Shown: positions 8,221 to 17,325 of the stretch, in pieces | How the letters are laid out: every line of letters starts with the position of its first letter | Position numbering within the stretch: the stretch's first letter is position 1 | Assembly (NCBI GenBank): GCA_900552945.1 | Contig: USBI01000011.1 | Location: 1-42,832 of the forward strand | Direction: 5' to 3' | Length of the DNA stretch: 42,832 bases | Origin: an uncultured Oscillospiraceae bacterium | GTDB taxonomy: Bacteria > Bacillota > Clostridia > Oscillospirales > Ruminococcaceae | Translations under genes and position numbers: made by a program | The notes under the pieces: model-generated | The model's database searches: none | What the model saw: only the letters and a program-made list of their open reading frames with translations | What the model was told of the DNA's origin: nothing

Positions 8221-10068
8221 TTATTCTTTCTTCCCCTCCTTAGGCAAAACGTTGACCTTCATGGTCACTTTTCTTAAATTCGGTGCTAGGTCACGCACTG
8301 TGCTCATATCAAACCGCGGTGTTCCATGAATATCAAAGTGAACACGCCGCATTCCCGAACAGCGCAGTCCGCCGTCGCGAATAAACGCTTCCTCCGCATG
8401 GAAGGTGATCATGAAATTGCCGAATTCATCGGTAAAGAACGCGTTGTGCCCCGGCCCGAACTCGTCGGCTGAATAGTACGACAGGACCGGCGCATTGCTC
8501 TTCACCCATACGCGCGGGTCAAGCAGGTCGGCATTTTCATTCGCAGTGAGAAGCCCGAGCGCATAACTGTATCCGCCGGCCGCTCCACCGGAATAGGTGA
8601 GGTAAACGGTCCCGCCTGCCACAAAAGCATACGGCCCTTCATTGTTGATGGTGTGATGGTTGTTCTCCCAGCCGTATACCGGGCGTGTAAGAAGAACCGG
8701 CTCGCTGATGAGCTTCCACGGCGTTTGCGGATCGGTCTGTGCAATGTAAAGCATGGAGCCGGAATCTTCCGGTTTTCCGGTCCACTTGCGGTAAGACCAG
8801 ACGAGATAATCTCTTCCGCCCGCATTGAAGTGGTTCATATCCAGCGTGATATCATAAACACCGTCGGACAGGTAACGCCCGTCCATCCGCTGAACACGAA
8901 TGGGTTCTTCCCACGCGTCCGCGTCAATGATGCTTCCGCCTTTTTTCAGCTTCATCATATGGCATTGCGGGCCCCATTTTACGCCGCTCACCGCAAACAG
9001 GATGTACAGTTCCCCGCCGATTTGATGAAATTCAGGTGCCCAGAAGGTCTGGATGAATCCTCTTTCTTCGTCCTTATCCAAAATGAGGTGTTCTTCAGCA
9101 CCGGAGAACAGGCCTTCCACCGTGTCCGCTTCCCGCACATACAGCCCAATGTAATTCATGTTATCGTTCGTGGCGAGAAAATAATATTTGCCGTTCCAGT
9201 AAAGGATATCCGGGTCCGCATACCCCTTGGCAAGTGGGAACGGATATTCCGGCTGTACGACGGTTCCAGACACTTCATAGCTTCCGGGGCGGTCAAAGTC
9301 GACCTTGTCGCTTTCCCAGCGAACCTCTTTCTGCAAGGTCGAACCGTCGTTATAAAACGCGGTCGCTCTGACTGCTTTCAGCTCTTCCACAGAAGAAACG
9401 GTTACCGTTTCCGGAACCCGAACCTCTGTATTTTGCAAGGGCGACCATTTTAACAGCAACTCTTCCCCAAAGGACGCGTTCACCTCAACAACATTTCCGT
9501 TGACCGCTCCTTCCGGGCCCGTTACATCCGCGGCATATGAAAACGGCTCGACGGGAAAAGCCGCTGAAACCATGCTGGTCCCATCCAGTTCAAGAACGGT
9601 GTTGCGGTAATACCCGCCGTTTTCATCCTGCCAGCAGATTACATACCCGCGGGAAGAGGGGTCATAACAGCAGGCGGCATGGGAAACATATTCGCCCGTT
9701 CCCAAGTACAGCAGCCCTTTTTCCTCAAAATGGACCAAATCTTTCGAAGTCCAGAGCAGGATTTTTCCGCGGCTCTCCGGGTCATTGCTGCCGTCCGGAT
9801 TCACCCGTACAGCAACCACGCCGAACCCGCCGTCCCGCGTGCGGAACAAAAACGGGCATTTCAGCCCTTTTTCGTGAAGGGTATCCGGCTGGTTGACCGT
9901 TGCCGACGCAAACAAAATCCCGTAATTCTGATTGAGCGGCTGGTAGGTCACACCATCCCGGCTGTATGCAAAATGCGCACTGTGCGCAAGGTAAGATGAG
10001 TAATCCTCTTTCGGGTTCCGGGTATAAATCAAAAGTTGTCCTGTTTTAAGAATCTGTTGTTGAACCAT
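8221..10068 (-). CDS. Bimodular GH43-family glycosidase with internal Ig-like domain
   Basis: The protein is 615 aa with no signal peptide. Residues 1-210 look like a degenerate five-bladed propeller (SAHFAYSRDGVTY, ILLWTSKDLVHFEEKG). A bacterial Ig-like segment (about 215-272) follows. The second propeller starts at 278 with the GH43 catalytic-base motif KGYADPDILYWNGKYYF (Asp285). WAPEFHQIGGELYILFA and DEFGPGHNAFF are further GH43 hallmarks. Family members are beta-xylosidases, alpha-L-arabinofuranosidases or arabinanases; specificity is open. It is the first gene of the GH43-GH31 operon, divergent from the AraC regulator, which is its likely controller. Confidence 0.85.
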   Translation of the reverse strand: MVQQQILKTGQLLIYTRNPKEDYSSYLAHSAHFAYSRDGVTYQPLNQNYGILFASATVNQPDTLHEKGLKCPFLFRTRDGGFGVVAVRVNPDGSNDPESRGKILLWTSKDLVHFEEKGLLYLGTGEYVSHAACCYDPSSRGYVICWQDENGGYYRNTVLELDGTSMVSAAFPVEPFSYAADVTGPEGAVNGNVVEVNASFGEELLLKWSPLQNTEVRVPETVTVSSVEELKAVRATAFYNDGSTLQKEVRWESDKVDFDRPGSYEVSGTVVQPEYPFPLAKGYADPDILYWNGKYYFLATNDNMNYIGLYVREADTVEGLFSGAEEHLILDKDEERGFIQTFWAPEFHQIGGELYILFAVSGVKWGPQCHMMKLKKGGSIIDADAWEEPIRVQRMDGRYLSDGVYDITLDMNHFNAGGRDYLVWSYRKWTGKPEDSGSMLYIAQTDPQTPWKLISEPVLLTRPVYGWENNHHTINNEGPYAFVAGGTVYLTYSGGAAGGYSYALGLLTANENADLLDPRVWVKSNAPVLSYYSADEFGPGHNAFFTDEFGNFMITFHAEEAFIRDGGLRCSGMRRVHFDIHGTPRFDMSTVRDLAPNLRKVTMKVNVLPKEGKKE

Positions 10069-10102
10069 TCGGCTTCCTCCCTGTTTTGGTCCCGCTTTTC
10101 TT

Positions 10103-10130
10103 TTGAGCGAATTTCTATTATACTTATAAT
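10103..10130 (+). promoter_or_regulatory. Promoter of the AraC-type regulator in the divergent region
   Basis: TTGAGC (10103-10108) and TATAAT (10125-10130) are 16 bp apart. On the opposite strand a TATAAT (10122-10117) could serve the GH43 operon with a poor -35, as expected for an activator-dependent promoter. The two overlap, so both directions may be co-regulated. Confidence 0.5.
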
Positions 10131-10213
10131 AACACTATATCGACACCAAGCAGGATATTCTTTAACAAAAATGACCTATTTCTAATACAATTTTGACGCA
10201 AGGAGTGAACCAC

Positions 10214-11119
10214 ATGCCGGACGGCGGTTTGAGAGAACAAAAGCTTCACGGGAACGCTCTTTTCCCGATGGATGTTTACACGTTGGAGCAGGATGAAGAC
10301 AAATACAACAAGTTATACTGTCACTGGCACAGAGAGTTTGAGATTCTGTTCGTTACAAAAGGCGGAGGCGAGTTTCACATTGCGGATGAATACTTTCCTG
10401 TATACGCGGGGGAGGCGGTCTGTGTCAGTTCCAATATGCTTCACGCCGCTGTTTCCCTGCAAGACCTTCCCTGTCATTACTTTGCCATGGTTTTTGACCC
10501 GTCGTTTCTCTGCGGAAGCGCGGGTGACATAATCCAGCAAAAATACATTGACCCGGTTCTGGACGGAACTTTGCTCCTGCCCAAAAAAATCACCTCGGAA
10601 AACAGCTGGGGAGCGCAGACTCTGGCATCTCTTCAAAAGATTAACGATCTGTTTTCCAAAAAGCCGGACGGATTTGAGCTGCTCGCTAAATCAGAGCTAT
10701 GCACCGTATGGTACCTGCTCTGTTCTCACGCTGACCGGCTCCCGGCAGCAGCCCCGAAGAAGATTGACCGAAAGGCACAAAAAATCAAATCCGTACTGGA
10801 GTACATCCATCAGAATTATTCCAGAGACATCCGTCTTGCGGAACTCGCCGATGTTTGCGGGCTGAGCGAGGGGCAATTCTGCCGGTTTTTCCGTTCCGCG
10901 GTCAAAATGCCCGCCATCCGTTACCTCAACTATTACCGCATCAGTCAAAGCACTCTGCTTTTGCAGGACGAAAGCCGAAAGATCAGTGACATTGCGGGAG
11001 CTGTGGGATTTAACAACATCAGCTACTACAACAAGGAGTTTCGGCAATACATGCGGTGCAGTCCCACCGACTACCGGAAACAGTTTACAAACGGTCAAAC
11101 ACTGCGTCCATCTCTATAA
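10214..11119 (+). CDS. AraC-family transcriptional regulator
   Basis: The protein is 301 aa. The ATG at 10214 is chosen because AAGGAG lies 8 bases upstream; the frame extends to a TTG at 10193 without a site. The N-terminal part is a cupin-type sensor domain (HWHREFEILFVTKGGGEFHI), followed by a linker and two helix-turn-helices at the C-terminus (RLAELADVCGLSEGQFCRFF and ISDIAGAVGFNNISYYNKEF) ending in the family signature SPTDYRK. It probably senses a sugar released from the substrate and activates the divergent GH43-GH31 operon. Direct evidence for the inducer is absent. Confidence 0.88.
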   Translation: MPDGGLREQKLHGNALFPMDVYTLEQDEDKYNKLYCHWHREFEILFVTKGGGEFHIADEYFPVYAGEAVCVSSNMLHAAVSLQDLPCHYFAMVFDPSFLCGSAGDIIQQKYIDPVLDGTLLLPKKITSENSWGAQTLASLQKINDLFSKKPDGFELLAKSELCTVWYLLCSHADRLPAAAPKKIDRKAQKIKSVLEYIHQNYSRDIRLAELADVCGLSEGQFCRFFRSAVKMPAIRYLNYYRISQSTLLLQDESRKISDIAGAVGFNNISYYNKEFRQYMRCSPTDYRKQFTNGQTLRPSL

Positions 11120-11185
11120 ATGAAAAAAGAGCACTGAAACATCATCTATTTTTAAATGCTTATTCTCTCTTTGGCACAAATAATC

Positions 11186-11220
11186 AAGTCCGCGAACGGC
11201 AGACTGCCGTTCGCGGACTT
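11186..11220. terminator. Long perfect palindrome between convergent genes
   Basis: A 17-bp perfect inverted repeat with one central base (AAGTCCGCGAACGGCAG arm) lies between the AraC stop and the convergent 409-aa gene. T-tracts are weak on both sides, but the position fits a bidirectional terminator. Confidence 0.6.
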
Positions 11221-11244
11221 ATTGCATCACCACATGAAAACGTA

Positions 11245-12474
11245 TTATTTAAGCAGATAAACCTGCGTATTAATATTTCCGTTGTTACCAGCTACAAACG
11301 CTTCAATAATCTGCTGCAAATCCATGCCGGTCATCTTTTGAATGCCTGTGCTGTCAATGGTAAATCCATTCACACCATCAATCTTCTGCGAAAGAGCACC
11401 CTGTGCCGCACCCGGAACAATGATAAACCCATTGCAATGCAAAGAAGCGATAGCATCCATGTCCCCGGAGGTGACATCATCCGAAAAGATGACAAATCCG
11501 TCCACACTCATAGTCAGCTTTTCCCCGTTCTTCACCATGGTGTCCAGACAATCATGCGAAAGTATCTCCCAGCCATTGATGTGATACAAAGTCCCTTCAT
11601 ACAACTTGTAATGGTCTGCCTCGCCCACCGTTTTAAACGCTTTCGCGCAGGAGATGGGAAGGCTTACCGTACCCTTAACCAAAATGGAATCAAACTCCGA
11701 AAGACAATCGGCGTTTTTTTCTTCAATCACCAAAGGGCCGCGCACATAAAGCTTTTTCCCATACAAAAGCGGAACCGCTTGGTTGAGGGTAAGCGGGCCG
11801 GTCACGGCATAGCCATCCGGAACGATCGTGCTGTCCATGGTATCAAACAATGACTGATAACGGTCGTATAACGTTTGGAAAATGAAAAGACGGTCACAGG
11901 TAATTTTTAGCCCCTGCTCAACTGCCTGACGGAGAGCAGACTCATCAAATGCAGACACCTCACCGGCTACCCACGCACGGGAAACACCTGCCGGCATTTG
12001 AGAAACAAGCTGTTTGAGTTCACAGCTTTTTAAAACGATATGCGCGTCTTCCGGATAAGGGCGTTTATTGGCTTGAACCCGGTTTAAAAGTTCAGCCGGG
12101 CAGGACGCCGGATAGTAAACCGTTCCGGATACAATTGCACCAGCGCTTTTCTCAAACGCGCGGGCGCCCTCACCCTGAAGAAACAAATCACCCGAAGCAA
12201 CAACATAAACGCCGCTGTAATCCGCGCCATCGCCGACTATGCCGTCCGCGACCTGAACGAAATCACCTTGATAATCGGTAATGACCGTTTGACCGCAGTT
12301 GATATTGGTTCCTTTGGCAAGTAATTTTGCGTTCATTTCACTGGATGCAAGATAGATTCCGCAGTTTAAATTGACACTGTCATACTGATCCAAAAAGCCC
12401 GCTTCGTCGCTTACCAAGCAGGCGATACTGCAGTTGATGTTGAGCCGGTTCTGTTTTAAAAAGTTTTCAGTCAT
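11245..12474 (-). CDS. Unrecognised protein coupled to a sigma factor
   Basis: The protein is 409 aa from the ATG at 12474; a TTG at 12480 that overlaps the sigma-factor stop is the alternative. No signal peptide or membrane segment is seen. The sequence is rich in short beta-prone segments with Gly, Val and Asn, and the first 70 residues repeat a pattern ending in cysteine (LNINCSIACLV, VNLNCGIYL, TNINCGQTVI). Similar strand-turn units recur later (KKLYVRGPLVI, SILVKGTVSLP, FTIDSTGIQKM), suggesting a beta-solenoid-like fold, vaguely like bactofilin-type cytoskeletal proteins. I do not recognise the family. Coupling to the sigma factor suggests it either controls that factor or is its main output. 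Confidence 0.65.
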   Translation of the reverse strand: MTENFLKQNRLNINCSIACLVSDEAGFLDQYDSVNLNCGIYLASSEMNAKLLAKGTNINCGQTVITDYQGDFVQVADGIVGDGADYSGVYVVASGDLFLQGEGARAFEKSAGAIVSGTVYYPASCPAELLNRVQANKRPYPEDAHIVLKSCELKQLVSQMPAGVSRAWVAGEVSAFDESALRQAVEQGLKITCDRLFIFQTLYDRYQSLFDTMDSTIVPDGYAVTGPLTLNQAVPLLYGKKLYVRGPLVIEEKNADCLSEFDSILVKGTVSLPISCAKAFKTVGEADHYKLYEGTLYHINGWEILSHDCLDTMVKNGEKLTMSVDGFVIFSDDVTSGDMDAIASLHCNGFIIVPGAAQGALSQKIDGVNGFTIDSTGIQKMTGMDLQQIIEAFVAGNNGNINTQVYLLK

Positions 12475-12476
12475 GG

Positions 12477-12947
12477 TCAAAACTCTCCTTTCATCATTTC
12501 ACGCATCATCTGAAGGGCTGTGCGCAGCCTTGTCCGTACGGTTGCCGCAGGGAGATTCATCATCCGCCCGATCTCCGCAGAATTGTAATCCTGATAATAT
12601 TTTAAATAAACAGGCAGTTTCAAATTTTGCGGCAAACGGTTCATTAATTCCTGTGCCAGAATCCGGTCTCCCGGATCGATCTGCATCTCCTCAGCGCCGG
12701 ATGGTTCCTCCACGCAGACGGTGCGTGCCTCTTTGCGTTTCATATCGATTAATGCGTTGCGCGCCGCGGCATACAGCCACGCCTTCATGGCCGGTTCGGG
12801 CATGGCTTCCAGCAGGGAGCGGTTTGCCATTGCCTGCATGAACGCCTGCGATACGGCGTCGCCGGCCGCCGCTTCATCCCGGGAAAAGCGGAGCATGGCA
12901 CCAAGCATCTGCGCACTGTATTCACGATAAGCGGATTCAATCAGCAA
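12477..12947 (-). CDS. RNA polymerase sigma-70/ECF-like factor
   Basis: The protein is about 156 aa. Region 2 lies near residues 8-75 (AWLYAAARNALIDMKRK) and region 4 near the C-terminus (LPQNLKLPVYLKYYQDYNSAEIGRMMNLPAATVRTRLRTA). The start is probably TTG at 12947, 7 bases after GGGAGG; the upstream TTG at 12953 is only one base from that site. Unlike most ECF systems no membrane anti-sigma factor follows. Instead the downstream gene encodes a soluble protein of unknown type whose start overlaps or nearly touches the sigma stop. Confidence 0.8.
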   Translation of the reverse strand: MLIESAYREYSAQMLGAMLRFSRDEAAAGDAVSQAFMQAMANRSLLEAMPEPAMKAWLYAAARNALIDMKRKEARTVCVEEPSGAEEMQIDPGDRILAQELMNRLPQNLKLPVYLKYYQDYNSAEIGRMMNLPAATVRTRLRTALQMMREMMKGEF

Positions 12948-13279
12948 GTTCAAACCTCCCTTCGTTTTATAAGACGTTTCAAAGCGGAAAAGTGTTTGAC
13001 CTTATTTTAAAAATTCTCATCAGTTTAAGAAACTTTTCCCGTAAAGCTGAGCCAAACAACCGGTCCGGCAATTCTTTTTTATCATAATTTATTATAATTC
13101 GAAACCATACAAAAAGGAATCATTCACAATGGCCTGGCAGGACTACATCATGTAACTTATGAATAAACATTCAAAAAAAGCTGGAAAAAAGCGCGATTTT
13201 GTGATAGTATGTAAAGCGTTTGAACAGCACTGTATAACCATTCAATGCGTAAAATTTCAAGGAAAGGATCGGCTATTTC
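12948..13279. other. Intergenic region with a gene relic candidate
   Basis: This divergent gap separates the sigma factor from the MATE gene. It holds AT-rich stretches and, at 13129-13155, an 8-codon ORF (MAWQDYIM) with an AAAGGA site upstream, which looks like the 5' end of a lost small gene. No RNA gene is visible and no clear promoter could be assigned. Confidence 0.4.
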
Positions 13280-14638
13280 ATGACCAAGGATATGACAAGC
13301 GGCTCCCCGATAAAACTGTTGTTAAAGTTTATCATCCCGCTTATTTTCGGCAACCTGTTTCAACAGTTTTACTCGATGGTCGACACCATCATCGTTGGCC
13401 GCTATCTTGGCAAAGAAGCGCTGGCAGGAGTTGGTTCCACCGGTTCGGTCAACTACATGATCATCGGCTTCTGTCTGGGGGTCTGCGCTGGGTTTGCCAT
13501 TCCGGTCGCCCAGCGGTTCGGCGCAAAGCTGTTTGATGATCTTCGCCGCTTTGTTGGAAACATCATCTGGCTTGCTATCGGCCTTTCGGTCGTTTTCACC
13601 ATCCTCACCGTTCTTCTCTGCCGTCCGATCCTGGTCGCCATGAACACCCCTTCGGATATTTTTGAATACGCATATCAGTATATTGTAATCATCTTTGCCG
13701 GCATTCCTGCAACGATCTTTTACAACATTTTAGCAAGTCTCTTGCGCGCACTGGGAGACAGTAGAACGCCGGTCGTTTTCCTCGTTCTGGCTTCGCTCAT
13801 CAACATCGTGCTGGATTTCGCCCTCGTTTTGGGAACGCCGATGGGGGTTGCGGGCGCCGCTGTCGCCACAGTCATTTCACAGGCGGTTTCAGGGTTTGCA
13901 TGTCTCATCTTCATCAAAAAGAAATTTGCGATCCTGCACATCACAAAAGACGATATGAAGCTCCGCGGATCGTATGTTTCCGAACTGTGCGGGATGGGGA
14001 TCCCCATGGGGCTGCAGTGCTCCATCACTGCGATCGGCGGCATCCTGTTGCAGACCGCGGTCAACGGGCTCGGTTCCATTGCCGTCGCCGCGGTGGCAGC
14101 CGCTACCAAGCTTTCCATGTTCTTCACCTGTGCGTATGATGCCATGGGCGTTGCCATGTCCACCTACGGCGGGCAGAACATTGGCGCACGGCGGATGGAC
14201 CGCATTCCTTCCGGCCTTCGTTCGGGCATGATCATCGGTTCAGTCTATTCCATTCTGGCGTTTCTGATCATCCTGTTTTTCGGTCAATATCTTGCCACCC
14301 TGTTCGTGGACGGAGGCGAGATCGAGATCATACAAAAAGCGCACCAATTTCTCATCGCCAATGGCTCGTTTTACATTCCTCTGACAGCCGTCAATATTTT
14401 CCGGCTGTACATTCAGGGAATGGGCTTCAGCAAACTTGCAATGTTTGCCGGTGTATTTGAAATGGTGGCGCGAACCATTGCCGGACTTGTACTGGTTCCG
14501 ATATTCGGCTACACCGCTTCCTGCTTTGCAAATCCTTTTGCCTGGTGTATGGCGGATGTTTTCCTCATTCCCGCGTACTTCTACGTGTTCAGACGGTTAA
14601 AACGGCAGTTTGCCATCGAGCAAAGTCTTGGCAACTGA
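13280..14638 (+). CDS. MATE-family multidrug/toxin exporter
   Basis: The protein is 452 aa with about 12 predicted membrane helices, typical of multidrug and toxic compound extrusion transporters. The N-terminal GSPIKLLLKFIIPLIFGNLF, the conserved MVDTIIVGRYLG segment and the internal repeat (VYSILAFLIILFFGQYLATLF in the second half) fit DinF/NorM-like members. It probably exports cationic or organic compounds in exchange for Na+ or H+. The start ATG has AAAGGA about 13 bases upstream. No regulator is adjacent, and the TPP-controlled genes downstream have their own promoter, so a thiamine link is not implied. Confidence 0.9.
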   Translation: MTKDMTSGSPIKLLLKFIIPLIFGNLFQQFYSMVDTIIVGRYLGKEALAGVGSTGSVNYMIIGFCLGVCAGFAIPVAQRFGAKLFDDLRRFVGNIIWLAIGLSVVFTILTVLLCRPILVAMNTPSDIFEYAYQYIVIIFAGIPATIFYNILASLLRALGDSRTPVVFLVLASLINIVLDFALVLGTPMGVAGAAVATVISQAVSGFACLIFIKKKFAILHITKDDMKLRGSYVSELCGMGIPMGLQCSITAIGGILLQTAVNGLGSIAVAAVAAATKLSMFFTCAYDAMGVAMSTYGGQNIGARRMDRIPSGLRSGMIIGSVYSILAFLIILFFGQYLATLFVDGGEIEIIQKAHQFLIANGSFYIPLTAVNIFRLYIQGMGFSKLAMFAGVFEMVARTIAGLVLVPIFGYTASCFANPFAWCMADVFLIPAYFYVFRRLKRQFAIEQSLGN

Positions 14639-14669
14639 ATCTCAGGAATGCAGCGCAAAACGGCACATC

Positions 14670-14698
14670 TTGCAAACAGTGTATGAATGTGTTATACT
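14670..14698 (+). promoter_or_regulatory. Promoter of the thiamine operon
   Basis: TTGCAA (14670-14675) and TATACT (14693-14698) are 17 bp apart, directly upstream of the TPP riboswitch. Confidence 0.7.
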
Positions 14699-14721
14699 AA
14701 AGCAGTAAAGCAAATACAATA

Positions 14722-14812
14722 CATACAGGGGAGCTCGTTTGGCGGGCTGAGAGGAAGTTTACAGCTTCGACCCTTTGACCTGATTTGGGTAATGCCAACG
14801 TAGGAATTCACA
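14722..14812 (+). ncRNA. TPP riboswitch (thi-box)
   Basis: The conserved thi-box elements appear in order: GGGGAGC, GGCTGAGAGG, GACCCTTTGACCTGATTTGG and GGTAATGCCAACGTAGGAA. It precedes thiE and a rho-independent terminator, so binding of thiamine pyrophosphate should favour termination of the operon transcript. Confidence 0.95.
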
Positions 14813-14827
14813 TAGTTTGGATTTTTT

Positions 14828-14860
14828 AAGGAAATGCCCACACGGGTATTTCCTTTTTTG
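14828..14860 (+). terminator. Riboswitch expression-platform terminator
   Basis: A 12-bp stem (AAGGAAATGCCC with loop ACAC, one G-T pair) followed by TTTTTT lies between the TPP aptamer and thiE, indicating transcriptional attenuation. Confidence 0.85.
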
Positions 14861-14875
14861 TTTTTGGAGGATGAT

Positions 14876-15532
14876 ATGAACCTTTCACCTGAAACCATGC
14901 GGTTGTATGCCGTGACCGACCGCATCTGCTTAAAAAGCGGAACGCTTCTGCAAGCAGTAGAAAAAGCCATTCGCGGCGGCGCCACCCTCATTCAGCTAAG
15001 AGAAAAACAACTTGATGATTCAGAGTTGATTCAGCAGGCGGCAGAACTCAAGCAGCTTTGTTCTCAATACGGAGTGCCGCTCATCATCAATGACCGCGCG
15101 AATATCGCACTCAAATCCGGCGCGGACGGCGTACACCTCGGTCAGGGAGATATGCCGCCCAAACAGGCACGGGAGTTGCTCGGGCCGAACGCCATCATCG
15201 GTGTTTCCGCCCGCACAGTGGAGCAAGCGCTGGCGGCCGAAGCGGCCGGCGCGGACTACCTGGGCTCCGGCGCGGTATTCTCCACCTCCACGAAAGGGGA
15301 CGCAAAACCCCTGCCCCTCCCGGTACTCAAAGACATCTGCCATGCGGTGCGCATCCCGGTCGTAGCCATCGGCGGGATTGGTGAGAAAAACATTCTTGAA
15401 CTGCGCGGCTGCGGCATCAGCGGTGTAGCGGTGGTCTCTTCCATCTTCGGCGCCGATGACATTGAATCCGCGGCCAAACGGCTGGCTGCGCTAAGCTGTG
15501 AAATCACCCAGACGAAAGAAGGAACACGATGA
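14876..15532 (+). CDS. thiE: Thiamine-phosphate synthase
   Basis: The protein is 218 aa and joins HMP-pyrophosphate to thiazole phosphate carboxylate to give thiamine phosphate in the cytoplasm. It has the TIM-barrel motifs LYAVTDR, TLIQLREKQLDD (the REK pyrophosphate-binding loop), LIINDRANIA, GVHLGQGDMP and VVAIGGI. The ATG at 14876 follows GGAGG by 5 bases; upstream in-frame sequence lies inside the terminator. First gene of the TPP-controlled operon; its last four bases overlap thiD (ATGA). Confidence 0.95.
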   Translation: MNLSPETMRLYAVTDRICLKSGTLLQAVEKAIRGGATLIQLREKQLDDSELIQQAAELKQLCSQYGVPLIINDRANIALKSGADGVHLGQGDMPPKQARELLGPNAIIGVSARTVEQALAAEAAGADYLGSGAVFSTSTKGDAKPLPLPVLKDICHAVRIPVVAIGGIGEKNILELRGCGISGVAVVSSIFGADDIESAAKRLAALSCEITQTKEGTR

Positions 15533-16323
15533 AAACTGTTTTGACCATTGCCGGCTCAGATTGCAGCGGCGGCGCAGGCATTCAAGCAGACCTTAAAACC
15601 ATCGCCGCCCTGGGGCTGTACGGCATGAGCGTCATCACCGCACTGACTGCCCAGAACACGACCGGAGTTTACGGTATTATGGATGCTTCTCCCGAATTTG
15701 TTGAACAACAGCTCGACTGTGTGTTTGAGGACATTCCGCCGGATGCGGTAAAAATCGGTATGGTTTCTAACCCGGATATTATCCGCGCCATCGCACGAAA
15801 ACTGCGGCGGTACAACCCCAAGGCCATTGTCACCGACCCGGTGATGGTTTCCACCAGCGGCAGCCGGCTGCTGCGTCCCGAAGCGGAGCAGGCGCTTGTC
15901 AAGGAGCTGTTCCCCGGCGCGGTGGTGACCCCCAACCTGTTTGAAGCACAGGTACTGGCGGAAATGGAAATCCGCACAAAAGAAGATATGCTCACCGCTG
16001 CCCAAAAGATCATGCAGACCGGCTGCAAGGCGGTTTTGTTAAAAGGCGGGCATTTGGACGGCACTGCCGACGATCTGCTTTATTGTGGCGATGATTTTCA
16101 TTGGTTTACGGCGGAGCGGGTCAACAACCCGAACACGCACGGCACCGGATGCACCCTGTCTTCCGCCATTGCCTGCGGGCTTGCCTTGGGCAAACCGCTG
16201 GAACAAGCAGTAGAAGAGGCCAAGCAGTACCTGACCGGTGCCTTGAAAGCTGGGCTTGACCTTGGCCGTGGGAGCGGCCCGCTCATGCACAATTATCGTT
16301 CGGTAAAGGAGGAACAAGCATGA
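15529..16323 (+). CDS. thiD: Hydroxymethylpyrimidine (phosphate) kinase
   Basis: The protein is 264 aa and phosphorylates HMP and HMP-phosphate with ATP to supply the pyrimidine half of thiamine. It shows the ribokinase-like motifs [30 protein letters not shown] and the anion-hole motif [14 protein letters not shown] near the C-terminus. It overlaps thiE by 4 bp and thiS by 4 bp, so the genes are translationally coupled. No thiC is present in the window, so HMP must come from a gene elsewhere or by salvage. Confidence 0.95.
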   Translation: MKTVLTIAGSDCSGGAGIQADLKTIAALGLYGMSVITALTAQNTTGVYGIMDASPEFVEQQLDCVFEDIPPDAVKIGMVSNPDIIRAIARKLRRYNPKAIVTDPVMVSTSGSRLLRPEAEQALVKELFPGAVVTPNLFEAQVLAEMEIRTKEDMLTAAQKIMQTGCKAVLLKGGHLDGTADDLLYCGDDFHWFTAERVNNPNTHGTGCTLSSAIACGLALGKPLEQAVEEAKQYLTGALKAGLDLGRGSGPLMHNYRSVKEEQA

Positions 16324-16517
16324 TCACCATAAACGGAACACCACTCATACAGGCCGAGGGCAGCACGCTGTTGGAACTGCTCCAAAAACAGAACTACCGC
16401 ACCGAACGGGTGGCTGTGGAGCTAAACGGTGAGATCGTCCCTAAAGCGGCGTTTGGGCAGACGATACTTAAAGACGGCGACCGGTTGGAAGTTGTAAGCT
16501 TTGTGGGTGGTGGTTGA
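16320..16517 (+). CDS. thiS: Sulfur carrier protein ThiS
   Basis: The protein is 65 aa with the beta-grasp sequence of ThiS and the required C-terminal diglycine (VVSFVGGG). The C-terminal glycine is adenylated by ThiF and converted to a thiocarboxylate that donates sulfur to ThiG. It overlaps thiD by 4 bp and ends one base before the thiF start. Confidence 0.95.
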   Translation: MITINGTPLIQAEGSTLLELLQKQNYRTERVAVELNGEIVPKAAFGQTILKDGDRLEVVSFVGGG

Positions 16518-16518
16518 T

Positions 16519-17325
16519 ATGAACATCCGCATAAACGGAAAAGAAACAACCACTTCAGAAACGACCCTTGCCGGTTTACGGCGCGCTTTGTACGGCACTG
16601 ACACCCACCTTGTCAGCATTGTAGACGGTTATCAAACAGACGACCTTTCACTCAAAGAAGGGTGCGAGGTGTTCTTCATTCAAAAAGGAGAACTGCCTCC
16701 CCGCGATTGCCTGGAACAGATGCTCTGTGCCCGTCATACCCCCGGCGTTTACGAAAAGGTAAAGCGTGCGCGGGTTGCAGTCGCCGGGCTGGGCGGTCTT
16801 GGTTCCAACATCGCGCTCATGCTGGCACGGACCGGTGTGGGGCATCTGCATCTCGTCGATTTCGATCGAGTAGAGCCCAGCAATCTCAACCGCCAGCAAT
16901 ACCGCATCTGCCATCTGGGTCTTACCAAAGCGGAGGCGCTGGCAGAGCAGATCGCCGAAGTCAACCCCTGCGTGGAAGTCACAGCCGAACCGGTGCGGGT
17001 CACCCCGCAAAACGCGGTGGAGCTGTTTGCAAACGACGACATTGTCTGCGAAGCGTTTGACGACCCGGACGCAAAATCCATGCTGGTGGAATGTCTGCTT
17101 ACCCACTATCCCGCAAAAAAGGTCATCGCCTCTTCCGGCATGGCGGGGTACGGTTCCGCAAACCGGATCATAACCAAAAAGCTGGGGCGGCAGCTTTACA
17201 TCTGCGGGGACTTTGAGACCGAAGCGCAGCCCGGCTGCGGGCTAATGGCTCCGCGGGTCGCCGTATGTGCCGGTCATCAAGCAAACATGGTGCTGCGGCT
17301 CATCTGCGGCAAGACAGAACCGTAA
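16519..17325 (+). CDS. thiF: ThiS adenylyltransferase ThiF with N-terminal ThiS-like domain
   Basis: The protein is 268 aa. Residues 1-60 form a ThiS-like ubiquitin fold ([20 protein letters not shown] to [13 protein letters not shown]) without a terminal GG. The rest is an E1-type adenylating domain with the nucleotide motif [28 protein letters not shown] and the C-terminal [12 protein letters not shown]. It activates ThiS. This architecture is known in the clostridial ThiF subfamily. The ATG at 16519 is one base past the thiS stop. Confidence 0.92.
   Translation: MNIRINGKETTTSETTLAGLRRALYGTDTHLVSIVDGYQTDDLSLKEGCEVFFIQKGELPPRDCLEQMLCARHTPGVYEKVKRARVAVAGLGGLGSNIALMLARTGVGHLHLVDFDRVEPSNLNRQQYRICHLGLTKAEALAEQIAEVNPCVEVTAEPVRVTPQNAVELFANDDIVCEAFDDPDAKSMLVECLLTHYPAKKVIASSGMAGYGSANRIITKKLGRQLYICGDFETEAQPGCGLMAPRVAVCAGHQANMVLRLICGKTEP

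Noticed and set aside
11056..11853. 265-aa plus-strand ORF after the AraC gene
   Set aside because: It overlaps the AraC 3' end and the opposite strand of the sigma-linked gene and crosses the palindromic terminator; no protein family is visible.
14640..14876. Upstream in-frame start of thiE at 14834
   Set aside because: It lies within the riboswitch terminator stem and has no ribosome site; the ATG at 14876 follows GGAGG.
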